Shown: positions 26,295 to 35,381, numbered from the stretch's first letter. The stretch is 49,236 nucleotides of DNA from an uncultured Muribaculaceae bacterium (GCA_910576775.1 CAJTJV010000020.1:1-49236); one strand, 5' to 3'. Numbers and translations are program-made. Notes: generated by a model not told the origin, from the sequence alone.

Positions 26295-26341
26295 GCTTGT
26301 TGTTCCCGGTTTCTGCTGGTTGGTAAATGTTGCAAGAAAAT

Positions 26342-26370
26342 GGAGATGGCCGGGCATGACGGCCATCTCC
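26342..26370 (-). terminator. Bidirectional terminator after the two-domain DUF1080 gene
   Basis: GGAGATGGCC and GGCCATCTCC form a perfect 10-bp stem around a 9-base loop. It is followed on the minus strand by ATTTTC and on the plus strand by ATGATTTTT. It lies 46 bases past the DUF1080 stop at 26416. Confidence 0.8.
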
Positions 26371-26415
26371 ATGATTTTTGGTTGCTATTGTGCGAAGGAA
26401 GCCATGCGAGGCGTA

Positions 26416-27705
26416 TTACAGACGTTCAATCTCAATGTCCTTCCACTGGACCTTGATACCGCCGCCGTCGTGAATCTGAAGGGCTATGCGACCCTGGGCC
26501 TGGCCGATTTTTTCGTCGGTGAAATCCACCATCGGTTCGCCGTTGAGCCATGTCTGCACATGGTCGCCCTCAACGCGGATACGCATAGTGTTCCAGTCGC
26601 CTTCCTTGAGGATGCCTTCCTTTTCGTCGGGAATCTGCTGGAGCCAGCCGCGTCCGTAGGATTCATAGATGCCGCCGGTGTCGCAATTGCGGGGAGCAAC
26701 TTCGCACTGCCAGCCGTGGACTGTGGCGGGAGCTTCCACGAATGAGCGGAAGAATACGCCTGAATTGCCGTTGGCGAGCTGTTTGAATTTGAGTGTCAGG
26801 TCGAAATCCTTGTAATAATCGTTTGTGGCGAGATAGCCGTACTTTTTGTCAGGACCGCTCTCGCATACGAGAAGACCGTCTTTGTCGACATACCATAGCT
26901 CAGTGCCGTATGCATGCCAGCCGGTGAGATCCTTGCCGTTGAAGATGGACTGCTTGCCGCTTTCCTTCTTGGGAAGCTGTTTTATTTTTATGTTGCGGAA
27001 TGATGCGGGGTCGCCGTGATCCTGGAGGCATATCACGCCTGTGCGGGCAAGACCGTATTCGGGAGCATTCTCCCATTTGCCGCTGTTCTTGCGAGCCTGC
27101 CAGTCGTCGGTCCATGCCTCGAATTCAAGTATCTTGTGTCCGTTGAGCCAATGTTCCACATGGCCGTTGTCGAATACGATGCGCGAGTTGTTCCATTCTC
27201 CTACGGGATTTACGAAAAGAGAATCGGCGTCGGGCAGATGCATGGCGTAGTCCACGCCAAGTTTCTGCCATTCCTCAAGTTTCTGGGGTGCGTTCACCTC
27301 TTCCCAGCCTTCGTTGTCGATAAGCTGGTATTCGGGGCCTGTTACGTAGGGCACTTTATAGAAAGGATTCTCCACCACGTGATATAGCATGCCGCTGTTG
27401 CCGCCGTGGGTTAGTTTCCAGTCCCAGTCGAGGATGAAATTGTCGAATTCGCGATCGGTGACGATGTATCCGGAGCCGTCGCTGCCGCTGCCTTTGGCCT
27501 GGATGCAGCCGTCGACCACATGCCAGGGCTCTGTCAGGGAGTCGCCGTTGAAATCGCGCCAGCCGTTCATTGTCCGGCCGTCGAAGAGAAGCTCCCAGCC
27601 GTCGGCGATTTCAGCCTCGGTAAGCTTGTTGTTTTCCTTGGTGCCGGAGCACGATACCATCAGTGCCATGGCACCGAAAGCGAAAGCAAGATTCTTGGTG
27701 TTCAT
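26416..27705 (-). CDS. Two-domain DUF1080 lipoprotein (3-keto-disaccharide hydrolase type)
   Basis: This 429-residue lipoprotein (signal ending MVSC) carries two concanavalin-like DUF1080 domains. Domain 1 (about 35-240) has WELLFDGRTMNGWRDFNGD and THGGNSGMLYHV; domain 2 (about 255-428) has QSIFNGKDLTGWHAYGTELW and LANGNSGVFFRS. Both end in a W-x-D/N-I-x-I-K/E strand. DUF1080 proteins cleave 3-keto-glycosides or release sugar from related oxidised glycosides; the family name is 3-keto-disaccharide hydrolase. It is not next to an oxidoreductase, unlike the pair at 45.8-47.5 kb, so its partner is elsewhere. A terminator follows. Confidence 0.88.
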   Translation of the reverse strand: MNTKNLAFAFGAMALMVSCSGTKENNKLTEAEIADGWELLFDGRTMNGWRDFNGDSLTEPWHVVDGCIQAKGSGSDGSGYIVTDREFDNFILDWDWKLTHGGNSGMLYHVVENPFYKVPYVTGPEYQLIDNEGWEEVNAPQKLEEWQKLGVDYAMHLPDADSLFVNPVGEWNNSRIVFDNGHVEHWLNGHKILEFEAWTDDWQARKNSGKWENAPEYGLARTGVICLQDHGDPASFRNIKIKQLPKKESGKQSIFNGKDLTGWHAYGTELWYVDKDGLLVCESGPDKKYGYLATNDYYKDFDLTLKFKQLANGNSGVFFRSFVEAPATVHGWQCEVAPRNCDTGGIYESYGRGWLQQIPDEKEGILKEGDWNTMRIRVEGDHVQTWLNGEPMVDFTDEKIGQAQGRIALQIHDGGGIKVQWKDIEIERL

Positions 27706-27750
27706 AATTTAGATAAAATTTGGTTCTGATTCGTGAGTCCGGGGCTTCTG

Positions 27751-28608
27751 TCAGTTGAAGAATACTTTCTTGGATACATTGCCTTGACGGCGGATGTAGA
27801 GGCCGCTTTTCGGAGAATCAACACGTACTCCCTGGAGGTTGAAATATTCTATGGGGGCGTTTTCATCAACGCTGACATCCTTGACAGCAGATGTGGTGGA
27901 CTCGGTGTGGAGCATAAGATTGTCAAGATAGTAGCGATGCTTGCCACCTGCCTGATATGCCGGTATAGGCTGAATCATGTAGTTTGTGAGCGGGCCTAAA
28001 TGAGGGGTGGAGGCTCCTGTATTGTACAGGTCGATTTCGACATGAATCCATTTCATGGGGTCTCCTTCCTTGAGATCGTGGGTGATTTCAGTAAGATTGG
28101 CGAGATCCTGAGAACCGAATCGGGTCTCGATCATAAGTTCTATCTCATCATAGTTTCCCTCGGCGTCCTTGTATGGGCACCAGTCAAACGACAGGTAGAG
28201 CTCGTCGGGATAATCAGGAAGCGAGGGGCAACCATATTGACTGAGCCAGCGCATGCCGGCTGTCATGTAGCCGTAGTTGCGGGCTTCGTTGCCGCCGAAT
28301 CGTAGATAGTTTTTGTATGCGAAGATCTCATAGCATGCCGACTGTGGCCATATGCGGGTACGGTAGCCGAGGTCGTCCCAGAATATGTTCATGGGATTCT
28401 TGCCGTCGACTTTCTGTCCGTTTCCCGGCTCGAAATTTATGAAATTGGAGTTTTCGGCGTTGTCAGTGCCTACCGGGTCGCTGAGGCTGAATGCGTCTGT
28501 GAAAGGCTGGAGCCAGTCGAATTTTTCTTCGGCATAGATTGTCCCCTGTGCGTTGACTGTCATGGCAGCTGCTGTACAGAAGATAAAAGAAAGTAGTGTC
28601 TTTTTCAT
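27751..28608 (-). CDS. Secreted protein with type IX-like C-terminal signal
   Basis: This 285-residue protein has a Sec signal (TLLSFIFCTAAAMTVNAQ), a beta-rich body (about 20-235) and a short C-terminal sorting-type region (about 240-285; IEYFNLQGVRVDSPKSGLYI then RRQGNVSKKVFF). The body resembles a jelly-roll with FDWLQPFTDAFSL near the start; the function is unknown. ATG 28608 gives the signal peptide; the longer frame to 28677 would overlap the upstream gene. It follows the glycosidase gene (37-base gap), so the two are probably coexported. Confidence 0.75.
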   Translation of the reverse strand: MKKTLLSFIFCTAAAMTVNAQGTIYAEEKFDWLQPFTDAFSLSDPVGTDNAENSNFINFEPGNGQKVDGKNPMNIFWDDLGYRTRIWPQSACYEIFAYKNYLRFGGNEARNYGYMTAGMRWLSQYGCPSLPDYPDELYLSFDWCPYKDAEGNYDEIELMIETRFGSQDLANLTEITHDLKEGDPMKWIHVEIDLYNTGASTPHLGPLTNYMIQPIPAYQAGGKHRYYLDNLMLHTESTTSAVKDVSVDENAPIEYFNLQGVRVDSPKSGLYIRRQGNVSKKVFFN

Positions 28609-28645
28609 AATTGAAATGGAGTTAGAAAATAGTGCTTTCAAATAA

Positions 28646-31120
28646 TTAAAGTTTTGCTTTTGCGGTGAGTATTCCATTGGCGGTGTAGGCGCGCACGATG
28701 TATATGCCGTGATTACTTACTGATGCGCTTCGTCCTTGTGCGGTGGCTACAAGTCTGCCGTCGATGCTGAAAATTTCGATTGCCGTTACGTCGGCCAGTG
28801 CGGTGACAGTATTACCGCTGACAATCAGAGAAAGTCTCTCGGTTGTGTCTCCGAGATTGACGTCTTTGAGAGATGAAGCCTCATATTCGGCATATCGGAA
28901 AAGAAAATCCGATAAGTCTAATTTGTACTCGGCGCCATTCTGATCGCAATAGGGAGATAGCGTAATCGAGTGGAATGTGAGAGGATAGCATGAGTAGTCG
29001 GTGATGTCGAAATGTTTGCTGAAATCGAACATCGCTTTACCTCCGTTGTCCAGAGATGTACCCTCGGCCGGTTCTGCGGCAATTTCGAAGCGTCCATGGC
29101 CGTTGGCGGCTTCAATATCGATTTTTGCACCTGAGAATAGCGTTCCGTTGGTGTCGATTGATATAAGTGCGGCTTCGGGCAGGCCGTAGACAACGAAATC
29201 CTTGGCGTAATTCAGGCTTATGCCACGTTTGCGGTTGCTTTTGAACGTCAGCGTCCAGGCATTGTCGCCGTCCTTGGCAATCGTTGCTCCCTCGGCGATG
29301 CCGTCGGGGGTATAGACCCATGTGTTGTCGCCGAAATCGGTTGCGACAGGGAGGTATTCGCTGTCAACGGGAATCTCTACGGTAACATTGACAGACATTG
29401 ATATTTCCCCACGTGTACCTGTAATGACTGCTGAGCCGTTGCTGACGGCTGTAATTTCGCCGGTGATTTCATTTACGGTAGCGACGGTCGGTTTGTCGGA
29501 TGCCCATGTGAATGCCGATGGCTCAATGTCTTTATAATATCCGTCGACAAGAGTGTGTAGTATAGGCATTGCCTGGTGCTCGCGGTCTATTACGATATCA
29601 GGATATAACAAGTTCGGTTCATCGGATGAGACATTTACGGTAACAGTGGTATGCATTTCGCCTTTACTGATTGCAAGTGCGAATGTTCCGGCCTTGTCGG
29701 CTATGATATAATTGTTTTTCACATCAAAATTGTCGTTGGCGTCGATGCTGAAATCTACTACATTCATGTCGACAAGCTGTCCGTATTTGTTGTAGCCGTA
29801 GATTATGGGTTTGTAAGTGGCTAAGTACGGGATGTTGACTACGTGGTCGGCTGTTCGGATGGATGTCACCTCGGAGTCTTTCGGGGTATCCATTGCGAGG
29901 AACAGGCCATTGCCTACGGGGCGCTCGGTGCCGTATTGGAGAAAGCTTACCACACCAATCGGAGCGGCATACATAGTTGTGGAACCGCCACCATCGAAAT
30001 TGACAGCGTTGTGGCAGCCGAGGAACCGCATAAGATCGGCGGCTTCGGGATAATTGATTCCGGTAGAGTTGTTCGGACCGCCGCGCGATATGGAGGCAAG
30101 GACAAATTTATTCTGGTCTTCAGAGAAACCTGCCATTGACATGGGGTAGTTCTCTCCCGGGGTATAAAGGTTGCCGTACCATTTTGAGCCGGGATTCCAT
30201 TCGGTGGCGCCGTTGTTGAGGAAATGGACGTCGCCTGATATAAGATGGGTTACATCGGGGCGTATGCCGCCGTGTCCGGGGAGCGAATACCGAACCTCCA
30301 GGGTAAGCTCGTCGCCGGTGGTGAGCTTATCGAGCCATTCGTTGGAATAGCCGGCAGTGGCTGTGAGGACAATGCCGCCGACGGGAATCTCGCCGGCACC
30401 GTTGCGCCAAGGAGCCGACACCTTGAATTTCATCGGTTTGTTGATTGCCCATTCCGATCCTTCCTCCATCACCAGACACAGGTCGCGGTCGTGGTCGGCC
30501 GAGGTGGTGACTTTGTTTTGCATATAGTCGTTGAAGACATAGAGGGCATTGCCGTTGCGGTAGGGACTGTTGAACGACTCGGCATTGACGGTCTTTGATC
30601 CGTCGGTGCTGCTTATGACGTAGGCGAACGTATGGACGTCGTCAATCCACATGCCATCCTGACCTAATATGACGCCTCTGTTGTGCGACCCCGAAGGTGT
30701 TGCGAACTTGCCGTCTATAACTGTGCCGTTCACCGGCCATCCGCGCTGGGGCACGTCATCGTTTGTCATATTGAAAAAATCGCCGTTGATGGCGGCAATA
30801 TATTGGCGCTTGTCATCTGATTTGCGAATGGCCTGCTCCGAGACCCTTTCAACCTCGCGGGCTTCGTCGCATCCTATTTCCACGCGTGGCTTAATTACTG
30901 CGCTGTACGACGGATCTGTTTTATCGAGCGTGGCTACAACTACATCAAGGTTTCGTCCTGTCGATGAGAACAGCAGATGAGTATGGGTGACGCCCGGACC
31001 TATATGGAAATGGGCGAGCGTGTCGACTCTGTAGGTGTTCTCCCAAAGTCCGGCGCTTGTCGAGGCGAAGCATAAGGAGGATACGGCTCCGTAGGCTATC
31101 GCAAGTAGAGTTTTTTTCAT
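28646..31120 (-). CDS. Phosphodiester glycosidase family protein with CTD
   Basis: This 824-residue protein has a signal peptide (LLAIAYGAVSSLCFAS) and then a NAGPA/phosphodiester glycosidase domain (about 75-420) with the markers YIAAINGDFFN, RGVILGQDG, AVNFDGGGSTTMY and ERPVGNGLFL. The family cleaves GlcNAc-1-phosphodiester linkages. A Big_2 Ig-like domain (about 510-600; WASDKPTVATVNEITGEITAV) and a beta domain follow. The end (ALADVTAIEIFSIDGRLVAT ... GIYIVRAYTANGILTAKAKL) is a typical type IX sorting domain. It is likely exported and anchored by the PorU/PorV machinery encoded 6 kb away. It heads the pair with the gene at 27751. Confidence 0.88.
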   Translation of the reverse strand: MKKTLLAIAYGAVSSLCFASTSAGLWENTYRVDTLAHFHIGPGVTHTHLLFSSTGRNLDVVVATLDKTDPSYSAVIKPRVEIGCDEAREVERVSEQAIRKSDDKRQYIAAINGDFFNMTNDDVPQRGWPVNGTVIDGKFATPSGSHNRGVILGQDGMWIDDVHTFAYVISSTDGSKTVNAESFNSPYRNGNALYVFNDYMQNKVTTSADHDRDLCLVMEEGSEWAINKPMKFKVSAPWRNGAGEIPVGGIVLTATAGYSNEWLDKLTTGDELTLEVRYSLPGHGGIRPDVTHLISGDVHFLNNGATEWNPGSKWYGNLYTPGENYPMSMAGFSEDQNKFVLASISRGGPNNSTGINYPEAADLMRFLGCHNAVNFDGGGSTTMYAAPIGVVSFLQYGTERPVGNGLFLAMDTPKDSEVTSIRTADHVVNIPYLATYKPIIYGYNKYGQLVDMNVVDFSIDANDNFDVKNNYIIADKAGTFALAISKGEMHTTVTVNVSSDEPNLLYPDIVIDREHQAMPILHTLVDGYYKDIEPSAFTWASDKPTVATVNEITGEITAVSNGSAVITGTRGEISMSVNVTVEIPVDSEYLPVATDFGDNTWVYTPDGIAEGATIAKDGDNAWTLTFKSNRKRGISLNYAKDFVVYGLPEAALISIDTNGTLFSGAKIDIEAANGHGRFEIAAEPAEGTSLDNGGKAMFDFSKHFDITDYSCYPLTFHSITLSPYCDQNGAEYKLDLSDFLFRYAEYEASSLKDVNLGDTTERLSLIVSGNTVTALADVTAIEIFSIDGRLVATAQGRSASVSNHGIYIVRAYTANGILTAKAKL

Positions 31121-31206
31121 AAATGATAGATATTTAGGAGTATGGTTATGCTATGTGATGAAGACTGTTTGGATTTAATATGGTTTATATATGAGAAAAA
31201 ACGGCA

Positions 31207-31241
31207 AACACCCGCCATGTATATCATATATGGCGAGTGTT
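31207..31241 (-). terminator. Terminator of the oxoacid oxidoreductase operon
   Basis: On the minus strand AACACTCGCCATATA pairs with the downstream arm ATGGCGGGTGTT (one G-T pair and a small bulge), then TGCCGTTTTTTC. It lies 12 bases past the gamma-subunit stop. Confidence 0.8.
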
Positions 31242-31252
31242 CTTAAGGTTTG

Positions 31253-31786
31253 TCAGGCAAGTTCCATGCCTTTGCGGAGAGCCTGCTCATTGAGGGGCAG
31301 GAGATGGTGGTGGCGTTCCGGCAGTGTTTTCTTGAGACCGCGGATTACAGCGTCGGTATCGACGATGGGGCGCAGTTTCAGAAGCGCTCCGAGAAGAATC
31401 ATGTTATATGTCTTTGAGTTCTTCATCTCTATTGCCGCCGTGGTAGCGTCAACGGCGACAACCGTTATATCGGTACGGGTTGGCAGATGGTGTATGCCGG
31501 ACGGGTCGTAGATAAGAGTGCCGCCGGGTTTTACCTTGCTTTCGAATTTGTCGAGGCTCTGCTGGTTGAGGACAACGGCGGTGTCGAAACTGTCGAGCAC
31601 TGGCGAGCTGATGGGCTTGTCCGAGAGAATGACGGTTACGTTGGCGGTTCCGCCGCGCTGTTCAGGGCCATACGACGGCATCCATGTCACTTCGAGGTTA
31701 TCCATAAGGCCTGCGTAAGCAAGGATTTTACCCATCGACAGTACGCCCTGGCCGCCGAAACCGGCTATTACTATTTCTTCTTTCAT
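31253..31786 (-). CDS. 2-oxoacid:ferredoxin oxidoreductase, gamma subunit
   Basis: This 177-residue protein matches the gamma/C subunit of keto-acid ferredoxin oxidoreductases: IVIAGFGGQGVLSMGKILAYAGL at the N-terminus, SYGPEQRGGTANVTVILSD, and DTAVVLNQQSLDKFE. It forms part of the CoA-dependent oxidative decarboxylase that makes acyl-CoA, CO2 and reduced ferredoxin. The operon order is ferredoxin, alpha, beta, gamma, with gaps of 31, 11 and 8 bases. Either branched-chain 2-oxoacid (Vor) or 2-oxoglutarate (Kor) is possible as substrate; sequence alone does not decide. Confidence 0.92.
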   Translation of the reverse strand: MKEEIVIAGFGGQGVLSMGKILAYAGLMDNLEVTWMPSYGPEQRGGTANVTVILSDKPISSPVLDSFDTAVVLNQQSLDKFESKVKPGGTLIYDPSGIHHLPTRTDITVVAVDATTAAIEMKNSKTYNMILLGALLKLRPIVDTDAVIRGLKKTLPERHHHLLPLNEQALRKGMELA

Positions 31787-31794
31787 GGCGCGGA

Positions 31795-32568
31795 TTACTT
31801 TTGGGGTTCAACGTTCTTTAGGTCGCCAAGAGGATATTTGGCAAACATGTGCTCGGCCATCCATTCGTTGGATTGTCCCGGAGTGAGTTTCCAGCCTGAG
31901 TTGCATGTCGAGACAATCTCCACGACAGAGGTGCCGCGTTTTTCGAGCGTGTTCCGGAATGCCTTCTTGATGGCGGCCTTTGTTTTGCGGACGGCAGCGG
32001 GAGTGTGGACAGCCTGACGGGTGACGTAGCATGTGCCGTCGAGCTGTGCCAGCAGGTTGGTGATGGCGAGGGGGTAGCCGTTCAGGCGCGCGTCGCGGCC
32101 GTAGGGCGTCGTGGCGGTCTTCATGCCTAAAAGGGTGGTAGGTGCCATCTGACCGCCGGTCATGCCGTATATGGCGTTGTTGATGAATACGATAGTGATG
32201 TTCTCGCCGCGGTTGCAGGCATGTATCGTCTCTGCCGTGCCAATGGCAGAGAGGTCGCCGTCGCCCTGATAGGTGAATACCATTGCCTCGGGGTTGAGGC
32301 GGTTGGCGGCTGTGGCGAGGGCGGGGGCACGGCCGTGTGCGGCCTCTATCCAGTCGATATCGATATAATTATAGGCGAATACTGCGCAACCTACTGGGGC
32401 GATGCCTATTGCCTTGTCGGCGATACCCATTTCTTCAAGCAGCTCGGCTATAACTTTGTGTACCACGCCGTGGGAACAGCCGGGGCAATAGTGGGTGTTG
32501 GCGTCGGTGAGCAGCGACGGGCGGCTGTACACCTTGTTCTCCGGACGGATTATTTCTTCTTGTGTCAT
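31795..32568 (-). CDS. 2-oxoacid:ferredoxin oxidoreductase, beta (TPP) subunit
   Basis: This 257-residue protein binds thiamine pyrophosphate: HYCPGCSHGVVHK near the N-terminus, then YQGDGDLSAIGTAETIHACNRGENITIVFINNAIYG, the GDG-x(n)-NN cofactor motif (about residues 100-132). Cys28 and Cys31 in CPGC are usual for this subunit and may help hold an iron-sulfur cluster. It works with the alpha subunit to decarboxylate the 2-oxoacid. The short form is normal for four-subunit enzymes. Confidence 0.95.
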   Translation of the reverse strand: MTQEEIIRPENKVYSRPSLLTDANTHYCPGCSHGVVHKVIAELLEEMGIADKAIGIAPVGCAVFAYNYIDIDWIEAAHGRAPALATAANRLNPEAMVFTYQGDGDLSAIGTAETIHACNRGENITIVFINNAIYGMTGGQMAPTTLLGMKTATTPYGRDARLNGYPLAITNLLAQLDGTCYVTRQAVHTPAAVRKTKAAIKKAFRNTLEKRGTSVVEIVSTCNSGWKLTPGQSNEWMAEHMFAKYPLGDLKNVEPQK

Positions 32569-32579
32569 GGCTCGAAATA

Positions 32580-33665
32580 CTAAATGGTTAGACTGAAATG
32601 CTCGGTGAGCGCTGTCAGAACCTCGCCGGGGTTGGGGACTATGCCTCCCATGCGGCCGAAATGGCGGACAGGAACACTACCTTCCACTGCCAGGCGGACA
32701 TCTTCTATCATCTGGCCGGCGTTGAGCTCTACGGTGAGAATACCTTTCACCTGCTTTGCAAGCTCTGCGATACGTGTCGTCGGGAACGGCCAGAGGGTGA
32801 TGGGGCGGATAAGACCTATTTTCACACCTTTTTCGCGGGCTTCCTCAATGGCCTTGAGGCATATGCGGGCTACGGAGCCGAACGCCACGATAAGGTATTC
32901 GGCATCCTCGGTATAATATTCCTGATAGCGTACTTCGTTCTTCTGAATCTCGGCGTAGGTGCGCTGGAAACGCAGATTGTTCACCTCCATCTTGGCGGAG
33001 TCAAGTTCCAGACTCGTCACCACATTCCGGTGTCCGCGATGGTCCTTGCCGCAAGCTGCCCACGGGCATTGTTGGCGGAGTTCCTCGTCGGTGCGGCGAC
33101 GGCGCTGCTCGGGGAGCACCACTTTTTCCATCATCTGGCCTACCACGCCGTCGGCAAGAATCATCGCCGGGGTACGGTATTTGAAAGCAAGGTCGAAGCC
33201 GAGAGCTACGAAATCGGCCATTTCCTGTACGGTGGCGGGGGCGAGCACGATAAGATGGTAGTCGCCGTGGCCGCCGCCTTTGGTAGCCTGGAAATAGTCG
33301 GACTGCGACGGCTGGATGGTGCCCAGCCCGGGGCCACCGCGCATCACATTGACAATAAGTGCCGGCAGCTCGCTGGCGGCAAGATAGGAGATGCCCTCCT
33401 GCTTGAGGCTTACGCCCGGCGATGACGACGATGTCATAACCGCACGGCCTGTCGCCGCTCCGCCGTAAACCATATTGATGGCTGCAACCTCACTTTCGGC
33501 CTGCAGCACTGTCATGCCTGTTGTTTCCCAGGGTTTCAGTTCGGCAAGTGTCTCGAGAACCTCGCTCTGGGGGGTGATGGGATAGCCGAAATAGCCGTCG
33601 ACGCCATAGCGGATTGCGGCATGGGCTATAGCCTCGTTACCCTTCATCAATTTTACTTCTTCCAT
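32580..33665 (-). CDS. 2-oxoacid:ferredoxin oxidoreductase, alpha subunit (VorB/KorA type)
   Basis: This 361-residue protein has the pyrimidine-binding domain (GNEAIAHAAIRYGVDGYFGYPITPQSEV), the conserved AESEVAAINMVYGGAATGRAVMTSSSSPG block and the C-terminal transketolase-like domain (LIVAFGSVARICLKAIEEA ... GLIRPITLWPFP). It provides part of the 2-oxoacid and CoA site. The TSSSSPGVSLKQEGISYL block and the separate small ferredoxin subunit fit the VorB annotation, but Kor cannot be excluded. Confidence 0.93.
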   Translation of the reverse strand: MEEVKLMKGNEAIAHAAIRYGVDGYFGYPITPQSEVLETLAELKPWETTGMTVLQAESEVAAINMVYGGAATGRAVMTSSSSPGVSLKQEGISYLAASELPALIVNVMRGGPGLGTIQPSQSDYFQATKGGGHGDYHLIVLAPATVQEMADFVALGFDLAFKYRTPAMILADGVVGQMMEKVVLPEQRRRRTDEELRQQCPWAACGKDHRGHRNVVTSLELDSAKMEVNNLRFQRTYAEIQKNEVRYQEYYTEDAEYLIVAFGSVARICLKAIEEAREKGVKIGLIRPITLWPFPTTRIAELAKQVKGILTVELNAGQMIEDVRLAVEGSVPVRHFGRMGGIVPNPGEVLTALTEHFSLTI

Positions 33666-33696
33666 AGTTTTAGACAGTTTTGATAAACGGTGGTGC

Positions 33697-33933
33697 TTAC
33701 TTGTCGCGTTCTACCACGCGGTAGACTTCAATGCATGCGTCCGGGCACACCGTGGCACATGCCGCGCAGCCGACACATCGTTCAGGAGCGGCTGCATACG
33801 CAAAATGATAGCCGCGGTCGTTCACTTCTTTGGGCTGCAATGCCAGAACATCGGGCGGGCAGGCGATTACGCACAGGTCGCAGCCCTTGCATCGTGCCGT
33901 GTCGATGGTGACTGCTCCATACACTTTTGCCAT
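33697..33933 (-). CDS. 4Fe-4S ferredoxin subunit of the oxoacid oxidoreductase
   Basis: This 78-residue protein has two [4Fe-4S] motifs: CKGCDLCVIACPPDVL (about residues 15-30) and CVGCAACATVCPDACIEVYR (about 52-71). It carries electrons from the catalytic subunits to the ferredoxin pool. It is the first gene of the operon, and a TACTTTTG promoter box lies 28 bases upstream. Confidence 0.93.
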   Translation of the reverse strand: MAKVYGAVTIDTARCKGCDLCVIACPPDVLALQPKEVNDRGYHFAYAAAPERCVGCAACATVCPDACIEVYRVVERDK

Positions 33934-33961
33934 ATTATACTGATTTTTAAGGTTGATATCG

Positions 33962-33969
33962 CAAAAGTA
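33962..33969 (-). promoter_or_regulatory. Promoter -7 box of the oxoacid oxidoreductase operon
   Basis: TACTTTTG on the minus strand, with GTTG 19 bases upstream (33989-33992). The leader to the ATG at 33933 would be about 20-25 bases. Confidence 0.65.
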
Positions 33970-34204
33970 AGAAAAAAAACTTATTCCACAACCTGTACCA
34001 TCGCTTTTTTACCAACTCTTCCGCCTTTGTAGGGCACCACAACCCCATAATAGCCTGCGAACCTGTGCTATCGATAAGTTATACCGTCGTCCGCATCTGT
34101 TTTTGAAGGTATTTAACCATGTTTTTTGTAACTTTCTGCGACCTAAATTCAAGAACGAAGTGCAAAATCCATCGTTCTGGATAGCCCCCAATTTTTTTTC
34201 GGCT

Positions 34205-34277
34205 CGAGACTTGACGGCGGATTGGGGATGGGGCTTCACAAGCCCACAGCCCCTCCCCAATCCGACATTAAGTCTCG
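34205..34277. repeat. Large 73-base hairpin upstream of the IS30 element
   Basis: Outer arms CGAGACTT (34205-34212) and AAGTCTCG (34270-34277) pair perfectly. Inner arms, 34218-34235 and 34248-34264, form 17 pairs with one bulged T. The apical loop is 12 bases. No U-run follows. It ends six bases before the IS30 left end. Confidence 0.8.
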
Positions 34278-34283
34278 CAAAAG

Positions 34284-35357
34284 GTAACTTTCCACTGACA
34301 ATACAAAAAAAGGAGACCGCAGTCTCCCTAAGATTAACTAATTTTGTGTTGTCAAATATGTATCATCAATTAACCTCGCAGCAAAGGTCGCAAATTTTCG
34401 CCTTACTGCAAAGAAAGACACCGAGAAAAGAAATCGCCTCCATAGTGGGGTGCAGTCAGTCAACACTCAGCCGTGAGATACGACGGAACTCAACGGATAA
34501 AGGCAACTATCTGTGGGACAAGGCCCATGCGAAGGCTATGGGGCGCAGAAAGCGTGCCACGGCCAACAGTGCCAAAGACCCGGCAATCGTCTGGGAGGCG
34601 CTGGATCTTCTCAAAGAAGAAGACTGGTCTCCCCAGCAGATATCGGCGCGCATGAAAAGCCGCGGCAAGCAAATCTCACACGAACTCATATATCGGCATA
34701 TACGTGCCGACCTCAGCGGAGAGCTTGCCTCCCATTGCCGCCACAAGATGAAATACAACAGACACGGACGCCCCGACCGGACTACGAAAGTAAAGAACAT
34801 TCCCGGGCGCGTAAGCATCCACCAACGCCCCGCCGAAGCCGACGGCACGCGATTCGGAGACTGGGAGATGGATACGATTGTAGGCAAAGACGGCAAAGGT
34901 GCTATTGTCACCCTTACCGAGAGAAGCACCAATATGTATGCTGCTTATGGAAAGGCTGCCTCACGGAAAACAAGCCGGACCACTGGCAAAGGCCGTCATA
35001 CGAATGCTGTTCCCTTACAGGCACACCATACGCTCCATCACTACCGACAACGGTTCTGAATTCTGTTGTCACCAGCTGATTTCAAAGACTTTGGCTCCAA
35101 AAGGAGCAAAGGATTGTAATCTGGTATTCTTCGCCGATTCATATGCATCATGGCAGAAAGGCGCCATCGAAAATGCTAACAAACTAATCCGCCAATATAT
35201 ACCTAAAGGAACCGACTTCGCATCCCTGTCAGACACTTTCATCAGAAAAATTCAACATAAAATCAACCGCAGACCTCGTAAAAAACTCAATTTTGACTCT
35301 CCAAAGAATGTTTTCTTCAAACTAATCGCTAATTTTGCACTTGCCAGTTGAGAGTAC
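34284..35357 (+). mobile_element. IS30-family insertion sequence (inactive copy)
   Basis: About 1.07 kb, a normal size for IS30. The left end GTAACTTTCCACTGACAA (34284-34301) is an imperfect inverted match to the right end TTGCCAGTTGAGAGTAC (35341-35357), roughly 12-14 of 18 positions. It holds one transposase gene with its own TAATTTTG promoter box. The exact ends and target duplication are uncertain. It lies between the divergent oxoacid oxidoreductase and rex operons. Confidence 0.75.
34358..35351 (+). pseudogene. IS30 transposase, frameshifted by a 4-bp tandem duplication
   Basis: The N-terminal part (MYHQLTSQQRSQIFALLQRK... SQSTLSREIRRN) is an IS30 helix-turn-helix. The catalytic DDE residues are all present but in two frames: first Asp in DWEMDTIVGK, second in TTDNGSEF, and Glu in KGAIENANKLIRQY. 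The break is at 34933-34940, where TATG is duplicated in tandem; removing one copy restores a 329-residue protein reading TERSTNMLLMERLPHGK. ATG 34358 is chosen because the promoter box ends 11 bases before it and homology begins there. The longer frame from 34103 would run through the hairpin. Confidence 0.88.
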
Positions 35358-35381
35358 GTAACTTTCTGCGATTGTGGTTTT

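Larger units (their letters stand above)
33934..34357. other. 424-base intergenic region between the operon and the IS30 transposase
   Basis: It holds the promoter at 33962, about 230 bases with no recognised gene, the long hairpin at 34205-34277, the left end of the IS30 element (34284) and its promoter box TAATTTTG (34339-34346). Minus-strand open frames near 34009-34260 show no protein family I recognise and are treated as chance. The word GTAACTTTC occurs at 34127, 34284 and 35358, the last two flanking the IS30 element. Confidence 0.6.

Noticed and set aside
34009..34260. 83-codon minus-strand frame between the oxoacid oxidoreductase operon and the IS30 element
   Set aside because: No family recognised, it runs through the 73-base hairpin, and it overlaps the operon promoter side; treated as chance.
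34933..34940. Programmed ribosomal frameshift in the IS30 transposase
   Set aside because: There is no slippery heptamer, the IS30 family normally uses one frame, and a simple TATG duplication explains the break.
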